Below, piece by piece: positions 57,433 through 64,000 of a stretch of DNA of 64,000 nucleotides. The notes beneath the pieces are model-generated. The model did no database searches. It was not told the origin of the DNA and saw nothing but the letters and a program-made list of their open reading frames with translations. Every line of letters begins with the position of its first letter. Position 1 is the first letter of the stretch. The stretch lies in assembly GCA_013423325.1 (NCBI GenBank), contig BLJB01000383.1:1-64000 (forward strand). The letters are read 5' to 3'. Origin of the DNA: Usnea hakonensis (taxonomy: Eukaryota; Ascomycota; Lecanoromycetes; Lecanorales; Parmeliaceae). The position numbers were made by a program, and so were the translations under genes.

Positions 57433-60400
57433 CTAGACTCGAGTCTCATCATTGTTACCCATAGTGAGAAATTATACTCTGGACCGTCCATCGGCCGCAG
57501 CACAAGCACTACGACTGCTCAGGCGTTTTCTGCCTACTCAGACGGAAAATATTTTGAGGTGCATGTACAAACAGAAGCAGAAATACAACATACCTGATAG
57601 CGTGAAGGTCAATCTTCGCTTTTTTTTCAAAAGATTCTATCAGAGATCAGCATGTTGACCGATTTTTGGCCAATTTCACAGGAGGTGTGGTGGGGCAACG
57701 AATGATCACCACCTGCATATGGGGCGCTAAGATCCTTGGCAGCCGCAGCCTATCAAATCCTACTACGGAATACAGTCAGCAACCTGGATGCATGAACGTA
57801 TATTCATTGGTCTAAATTCGCTTCAGCCTATCATTCAGTCAGAATTTGCCTGCTTCTTTGTTAATACTCCAATGGCTTCGGTCGTACACTCCTTTTCAGT
57901 CATACTTTCAAGTCCGCACGAACTGGCCCCAATTTCTCAAGTCATTCGTCTCATACAGTGACTCCACACTGCTAAATAATTCCTGCAGACTGTAAAGATG
58001 GTAGCTCATGTAGTGAAAAATGGTGTTCATGTGAATTTTAGTGCATGCAGTTAATAGTAAAGTGAAAGAATACGCAACAATAGTAAGCTACCTTAGTGGC
58101 TCCTGCCGAAAGGCCTTAGGGAAAGAGCAAAACACCTGCAAAACTATGCGCGTAATACACACTCTTGGTTCTGCTAGTGGCAGATAATCTACGTCCCTAA
58201 TCATTAGGTATCATGCTAGATCTCCACATGTGTACAATGCGACATGGCCTTGACCTATGGATAATATTCTCCTGAACACTCTTACGGTCAAATACATCAA
58301 GTCAACCAGATTTCAAAGCTTTCCCATTCGACTGCACGATACAGGTTCAAGAAGGCTGTTCGAGCAAAAATAGCCTCTCCAAATCCCAACGTCGACATCC
58401 TGCAGCGTCCAAATCCACCAACAAAGCAATGCAACCCCCAACATGACTAATTCACATTACCAGAACTGACGCGTTGATTCAAAAAGAGGCCTCCGGGTGA
58501 CTACTTTGCGCCACCCTCGTCTCCATCTCTAGCATCCTAGCACACCATCCTAACATCTAACCAGCCCAAGACTACTCTCCACCGACCCCAGAATCCCGAA
58601 CCCCCTCCTCCAGCCCTCAATTCTCAGTCTGTATTATAACACCGGTTGCAATTTCTTGCTCCCAGTGTAACGCGCAAGAGGCTTTATGATAGGCACCCAG
58701 GAACTATGTTTGGATTTTTTATCTGTGGGTACATGGTGTATACCCTCTTCGCTCTGAGTGCCGGCTTGTTGGTTGGCAGGTTCGGTTTGATCTTGTTGTC
58801 CGTTTTGGGCACTTCGAGGGCCTGGTGGTGGATCCTCTAATTCAATCTCTTCAATCTCTTCATGCCATGAAAAACACATTGTGGTAGAGGTAGCTAGGTG
58901 TCTTTTTCTTTTTTTTGTGAACACGTCAATTCGATGAAGGGAAAAGGTAATCGGAAAGTCGGATGCATCTACTTTATAAGATTCAGGCTGCAGCCATCAG
59001 CTGGTATGTTTCCTCACGGCCCAAAGGCAAACAAGGCATCAATCCAATGGGTTTGCCAATAATGTCTAAAAAAGAATCGAAGGTTAAAAAAGTCCCGGGC
59101 GTTTTCGCATCGTACGATACTCAACGGATCTTATATCATCCCCGCAAACAGACCGGAGAGCTACCCGTTCTTGACAGGGCAAACAAAGCTGAGACATGGA
59201 TCACATGGCATAGCCGCGGGTTGGAAAGAAAACGAGCGGATGGGAGGATCGTGTGAAAAGAAATAGATAAACAAAGGGAACCAAAGGAAAGCACTTCACT
59301 CAGCAAGAATCTATTCTTTCTTCTCACATGCAAAGCAAATAGTGGAGACGAGGTTTTCAACTTTAGGACATGAGGCCCAGTACTGACATGGAAAACAATC
59401 CTCTGCCTCAGTCCAGATTGGACTCATCTGATCTCTGCTTAATATACGTGTCAATATTTCGAGACAACGAATCTCTCCTTACTATTGCTACAGACCCCTG
59501 ACTTGTTGCATACCAATACCTCTCGCTAGCACTGTCTGAATACGCCTCACATAAGGTCGATCCCCAAGCTTGTCCTGACCGAGTCGGACCTCCACCCACC
59601 CTACAACTTCGACACCTGCTACCTCACCTTTCTCCCCGGAGCCTTTGCCCTTCCCGCCAAAAGACCGCCTACAACCCGCTCGCATCATCACATCTCTCTG
59701 CGCGCCGTCGCTCTCTACCGCACAGCGCACTTCCTCGAACCGCAACCCCCAATATAGCAAGAAGCTTAGCGCCGCAACAAACACAGTATGAGGAACAGTC
59801 TAACGATGATGACGGCAGGTGGCAGGCCTATACCAGGTGACATGTATATGGGAGAGCCAGCAGCGAGCGGTATCAACCTCACATGGATCGCAAGGCTTCT
59901 CAGTCAAATCGGTCCGCCTGGAACAAAAACCATGCCTAAGAACCAATATCTCGCCGGCGTACGAGGAATGAAACTGATGAGAGGTTGATGGGAAGGTAAA
60001 GCAAGTTTGAATTCGGGTGCCACAGACGAGGTGCATCACCATTAGCTGAGAATATACATCGTCTTTCGATGGATCAAAACATAGCGACTAGCCTATCTCA
60101 AGGTGCTCCTGCCTTTCGGATTTGAGTGCAGCATGCTCGAACCAGTATTGTTATGTGCTATTTGATGAAACAATTCACCTCTCACTTGAGACTCGCTACA
60201 CACGAGGTTTCTACGAGGGGTGTTTCATAAGTATGGTCACAGTGCTCCGTCGGTTGAGTGGTAGAGTTTTTGCTTTAGTGATATTGCCAGCTGCGAGTAT
60301 AGGTCTATTGTAGAGGTAATATCACAAATATGACGGGAAATCTGAAGGGATTCCGAGTCTTGGCGCTGACTTGACACTAATCCTCATCCGGCTAGCTTCC

Positions 60401-60534
60401 GCCAAGCTCACAGCTCAATCTCCTGGAAAAACTTGACAACCTTCCACCTCATCCATCACGTCCAGCAACAATCCCATCAGACACCGTCCTCAAACACATC
60501 TCCGCTCCTCAATTGACATCCCAAAATTTCAGCC
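57433..60534. other. 3.1 kb gene-poor region
   Basis: The first exon of the NLR gene may begin just inside (an ATG is near 57462, with a frame stop before 57432). A frame at 59784-59488 (minus), 'FVAALSFLLYWGLRFEEV' and on, is hydrophobic at its start but has no ATG; it could be an exon of an unseen gene. The remainder shows no family features. The last 150 bp are the ATP9 promoter. Confidence 0.45.
58634..58879 (-). CDS. Possible small hypothetical protein, 81 aa
   Basis: ATG at 58879 (MCFSWHEEIEEIELEDPPPG), with a Gln/Asn-rich middle and a basic end. It has no known family, no intron and no signal. It may be chance. Confidence 0.25.
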   Translation of the reverse strand: MCFSWHEEIEEIELEDPPPGPRSAQNGQQDQTEPANQQAGTQSEEGIHHVPTDKKSKHSSWVPIIKPLARYTGSKKLQPVL

Positions 60535-61113
60535 ATGTCTTCGGCACGGTTCATGGCCCCCAAGGTCGCCTCAATGCTTGGCTCCGCGTCTGCCGGTGCC
60601 GCACGCCCTGCACTCCGCAGCACAACTAAGCTGCAATTCAACAACCCTCAACGAGCCATCTCTGGTATTTTACCTTTCCTCTCACCAAGCAGACTGTAGC
60701 GCCGTCGCTGCGAATACGAGCCCATGCTGATTGACACGTTCTACTGCTTAGGAATGGGCCGCTCCCTCCAGCACAACAATGCCGCAAAATCCCCCTTCCA
60801 GACCCTCAAGCGTCAACAAGTCAGCAACGCCTTCAAGACTTCCTTCGCGCCTCAAATGGTCCGCCCATTCTCCTCCGAGCTCGCCGAAGCCTTGGTCATT
60901 GCCGGCGGAAACATTGGTACGGGTATGGCTACAATCGGTCTTGCTGGTGCCGGTGCTGGTATCGGAACGGTGTTTGGGGCTCTGATCACCGGTGTGGCAC
61001 GCAACCCGAGTATGAGGGGACAACTGTTCGCGTACGCCATTCTGGGTTTTGCCTTTGCCGAGGCTACCGGATTGTTCGCGCTCATGGTGGCATTCATGAT
61101 CCGCTTTACTTAA
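60535..61113 (+). CDS. atp9: Mitochondrial ATP synthase subunit 9 (proteolipid c), nuclear copy, 163 aa
   Basis: Exons are 60535-60664 and 60752-61113; the intron is 87 nt (GTATTT...TTAG) and the total is 164 codons. The first 80-odd residues are a basic, Ser/Ala-rich mitochondrial import sequence (MSSARFMAPKVASMLGSA; then repeated Arg/Lys) ending near 'RPFSSELAEAL'. The mature proteolipid has two helices with the Gly-rich 'AGAGAGIGTVFGALI', the loop 'ARNPSMRGQLFAYAIL' and the proton-carrying Glu in 'FAFAEATGLFALMVAFMI'. It forms the c-ring of the F0 motor in the inner mitochondrial membrane. Many filamentous ascomycetes carry this gene in the nucleus. The start is the first ATG, in a good context after a short CA-rich leader. 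Confidence 0.96.
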
Positions 61114-61929
61114 AAAGATGGGTTGTTTTGAAAATAGTACTAGAGGATGGTGCGAGTGGAGGGTCCTCTGGTGTATGCTGGTCTTTGTGATGCGCTTGCC
61201 TGTTGGTGGGGAGGGGGAAGATGTGCAGATACTGTGGCATAGGTCTAGCTTCAATCGTTGTAATTCTACTCATTAGACATAGATTCGCCAAGAGGATGTC
61301 AATGAAAGAGCCTGATCTTGTCACAGAACTGTCTGTTATCTATGTAGGCAGCATTACAGATCAAATGTACTCTATGACTGCGAACCGGTCAAGCACCCTT
61401 TGGGCCGCCAAGAGAAAATCGAGTGTCCTTCGTTGACGAACTTTGGCAGAGGACCCTGCAAATCTCGTCACAGGCCAACGTCTATCTCGATATCTTGAAT
61501 AGCGAGTGCCACAATCTAGTATTCTGCTCAACGACGCATTTCATTGATCGAGAAACCCATCTGAGATTGCTTAAATGAGACGAAATCGGCTCGTGGGCGA
61601 TGGCGAAGTAGGATCTTTTCTGACCAACGACACGGACTCTACGCTCAATGTCCTTTACCTCGCATTTAACAGCATCTACATGCCTTACCTCGAAGATGAT
61701 CCAGTGCACACCTCTCTATTTGACAGTCTCTACTCGTTAAAGAACGTGGACAAATGATTCGCGCGTAGATCGCAGTAATATAGGCGGTCTCTCAATTAGC
61801 CACTCGCTTGGAGCGGAAGAATCAAATTGTACATTGTCGGCTACCATTCTGCAACGACCTCTATCATTATCCTCATAATGGTCAATTCGCAGTCATTGAG
61901 TGCTATCTCAAGGCATTGTACATCAAGCT
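61114..61929. other. Intergenic, no supported gene
   Basis: Frames at 61203-61436 and 61575-61757 have no family features. The frame of the next gene is open from 61900, but its signal peptide starts best at 61930. Confidence 0.5.
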
Positions 61930-63067
61930 ATGTTTTTTCCAAGCCCTCTTCTGCTAGTGCTATACTTTGGCTTCTTCATCTCAGCCAACCCATTTCGACC
62001 AAGAGAAGACAGCGTACTGGTACCAAGGCTCTCAGCAACACCCCTCATCGTAAAGCCAACATTACCCTCAAACACATCAATCCCAGCGCTCAACGGGTCC
62101 GCAGAAAACAGATTCAACGTCCACTGCGACGGCGCAACATACGGCTACAATCCCAACATCATCGACTGCGAGCAAGCCGTAGATTACCTAATACCAGACA
62201 CGACCATCTGGACATTTGGCCAACGGCACACGGGCTTGCCCGAAGAAACCGTGCCTCTTCCATACCGAGTCATGGGCGACAGAGGACTATGCTACTTCCA
62301 AGCGATTTTAGTGGCAGACGCTACTACCGCCAGGGCAAGTATAGGTATGCTACGTCGAGCCGCGCAAGCTCTTGTGTTACAATGCGCCGCCGGAGGCGAG
62401 TCGCAAGGCGGGATTGTAACAAACATAGGTAAGAAACTTGCCAAGACCATCGCAGACGGTGCTTTACGAGGTCGTATTCCGATCTGCATACCTTGACTGA
62501 CATCTCCAGGTGGCGACAACAGGCTAGCCGTGATACTGGGAAAGTACCATTTACCAGCAACCTGCCACAGCACAATGCCATCATGGGAGTCGTGCAGAGT
62601 GATCCTGTATGACATGTCTGCCGACAAAGTACCACGAATCTTCGGTCCCAGCAGCGATCCCACAGTCACCGAAAACCTTCCCCACAAGATCCTTTCACGT
62701 GAGTGTAACGATTCCCCACCATCTTGCTCGCTATGCGTCCTGACAAGATCTTTCGAAAAAGCGGACTTGGTATGTTCCGTCAACGTATTCACCAATGGCC
62801 AACCCGACGTGCTGTCATACTATGAGATATGGGAAGCCGTGGTCGCAGTATTTTCCGTTTGCACACGCTACGGAAAGCCCGGTAGCTTAAGAGGGCTCGG
62901 TAAGTTCTTGTGCACATACATGGACCATAGTAGAGCAACCTGACTAATCCCTTGGCCTAGGTGAACACGGGGACGTGTTCGTCTCCACGAGTACAAAGCA
63001 GCGGCTTGAGATACCCAGCAATTTTTCCGGGGATTCCATCTCAGAGATCGTAGCCCCTGATTCTTGA
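61930..63067 (+). CDS. Secreted protein of unknown function, four exons, 310 aa
   Basis: Exons are 61930-62428, 62510-62698, 62762-62899 and 62961-63067. The introns are 81, 63 and 61 nt, all phase 1, and the total is 311 codons. A start at 61930 gives a clean signal peptide (MFFPSPLLLVLYFGFFISA). The mature protein has 'FNVHCDGATYGYNPNIIDC', 'PLPYRVMGDRGLCYFQAIL', 'GGDNRLAVILGKYHLPATC', 'WESCRVILYDMSAD', 'PDLVCSVNVFTNGQPDV' and 'EAVVAVFSVCTRYGKPG', with cysteines spaced as disulphide pairs. This pattern (Cys, 'D.M.A', then 'C.V.V....D..S..E.W.A...V...C') is one I associate with conserved secreted fungal hypotheticals. I know no function for it. The C-terminus is Ser-rich. Confidence 0.8.
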
Positions 63068-63714
63068 AGGGGTGTTGTGCAGTGGCATCTGTGTCAAGAC
63101 GAGAAAAAGACAATACGCATGACAATCAGCTTAAGGCTTTAAAATCTCCTCCCTACATCAAACATTAACTCAATCCATAGCTACCATCTCGGCGGCGACA
63201 ATCCATACATCATACTCATCGCACCAGTCGTACAAAATCCATCTCAAAAACAAAACATCCCCTTCTTTATCAGCTACTCCCCCCAACTTTTCCCCCCTCT
63301 AAATCCTATATCCTCCAAAATAGACGCCAAACCCACAGCCCCTACCCACACTCTCTTACCTAATCAATTAAACGCACGTTTAAAATTCTAACTTCCAAAA
63401 GAAAAGGTCTAAAGTATATTATAGCACGACCGAACTTCTTCGCACTCTTCAAAAGCTAAGTTCGCTAGAGTAGATAGAGGCTTAACTATAACGGCACTTA
63501 GTTTAAGAGCTAATCTGAAAGATATTTTAGTTGGTTTATTACTACCCCAACACCGCTTCATCGCCCAATCCCCCCCGTCCCAAACACCCTCTTCCTCTTC
63601 CCCTTCCCTCATCACCCCCCCTCCAACCCCCGCCCTCCCCTATCGCATCGCGTAGCAAATCCAACCTTTCATATTCCACTATGAAAGAAAAGGATTCCGC
63701 CGTCCGCGCGAGGA
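63068..63714. other. Intergenic with a small AT-rich, RIP-like patch
   Basis: 63370-63535 is AT-rich with TA steps and may be a small decayed repeat. 63540-63650 is C-rich on the plus strand. No gene is seen. Confidence 0.5.
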
Positions 63715-63950
63715 GAATGGGAATGGGTGGGTGGGTGGGAATGGGTGGGTGCTGTTAGTATAGGATAGGATAGAGCTAGGATGGGATAGGAGAGGGGGGG
63801 GATAGGAAGGAGGGAGGGAGGGTTTATTGGAGGGAGGTAGAAGGGGGAGAGGGGGAATGGGATAGGAGGGGGATAGGGATAGGAAGGAGGGAGGGGTTAT
63901 TGGAGGGAGGGAGCACTGGAGTTTTGGGAGTGGGAGTGTGGGATCTCGGT
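63715..63950 (+). repeat. G-rich purine tract with diverged tandem units
   Basis: Starts with GGGTGGGTGGG and TAGGATAGGATAG, then two copies of a roughly 40-bp unit, 'gataggaaggagggaggg' plus a 'ttattggagggaggg' block, at about 63800-63838 and 63877-63912. Many runs of three or more G make G-quadruplexes likely. It is not a telomere repeat. Confidence 0.75.
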
Positions 63951-64000
63951 GAGAAGACGAGACCAGTCAACGCAGTATTCCCCGCTCTCCCACCGCAATG

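Noticed and set aside
59488..59784. 99-codon frame with a hydrophobic start as a gene
   Set aside because: It has no ATG (starts at GTG) and no splice-supported upstream exon.
63715..63950. Telomere or subtelomere repeat
   Set aside because: No TTAGGG tandem array; the repeats are irregular GGATAG/GGGAGG units.

Overview
The window is nuclear DNA of a filamentous ascomycete (Pezizomycotina). The evidence is short introns of about 50-110 nt with GTRNGT donors, genes a few kb apart on both strands, fungal-specific families (PTH11-like receptor, spherulin-4, NLR with TPRs, hybrid histidine kinase, nuclear-encoded ATP9), and AT-rich blocks full of TA dinucleotides and TAG/TAA stops that look like repeat-induced point mutation (RIP). 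The class within Pezizomycotina cannot be decided from this sequence.

Layout. 1-1618 is a mutated LINE ORF1 (minus strand), followed by AT-rich DNA. 2.0-8.0 kb holds two small unknown genes, a broken zinc-type dehydrogenase that starts exactly at an AT-rich block, and an F-box gene. 8.15-15.4 kb is heavily RIP-mutated and contains a recognisable Helitron (Rep and PIF1-like helicase regions, plus strand). A clean GC-rich 412-bp LTR mini-retrotransposon (TRIM) with a perfect 5-bp target duplication sits inside it. 16.5-19.5 kb is a five-exon secreted NucA/NucB-type nuclease gene. 20.1-21.7 kb is a PTH11-like membrane receptor whose tail carries a 57-bp minisatellite. 21.7-26.2 kb is gene-poor.

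26-44 kb is a metabolic and surface block: GH17 glucanase, GNAT acetyltransferase, GABA/amino-acid permease, Dal5-like MFS transporter, SDR oxidoreductase and a hybrid histidine kinase. The permease and the MFS transporter lie about 1.1 kb apart on the same strand. Both are of types that import nitrogen compounds, but co-regulation is only a guess. 44.6-64 kb has a cysteine-rich secreted protein, spherulin-4, an unknown protein, a membrane RING protein, an NLR-type STAND protein (alpha/beta hydrolase, NB-ARC, TPR), mitochondrial ATP synthase subunit 9 and a secreted unknown protein. It ends in a G-rich purine repeat tract.

Most genes here are split. The exon models were built by hand from splice signals, reading-frame phase and family motifs. 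For each model marked confident, the exon lengths sum to a whole number of codons. The least ordinary items are the TRIM with tRNA-like parts, a predicted 2-nt micro-exon in the histidine kinase, a GC-AG intron in the receptor and the NLR protein.
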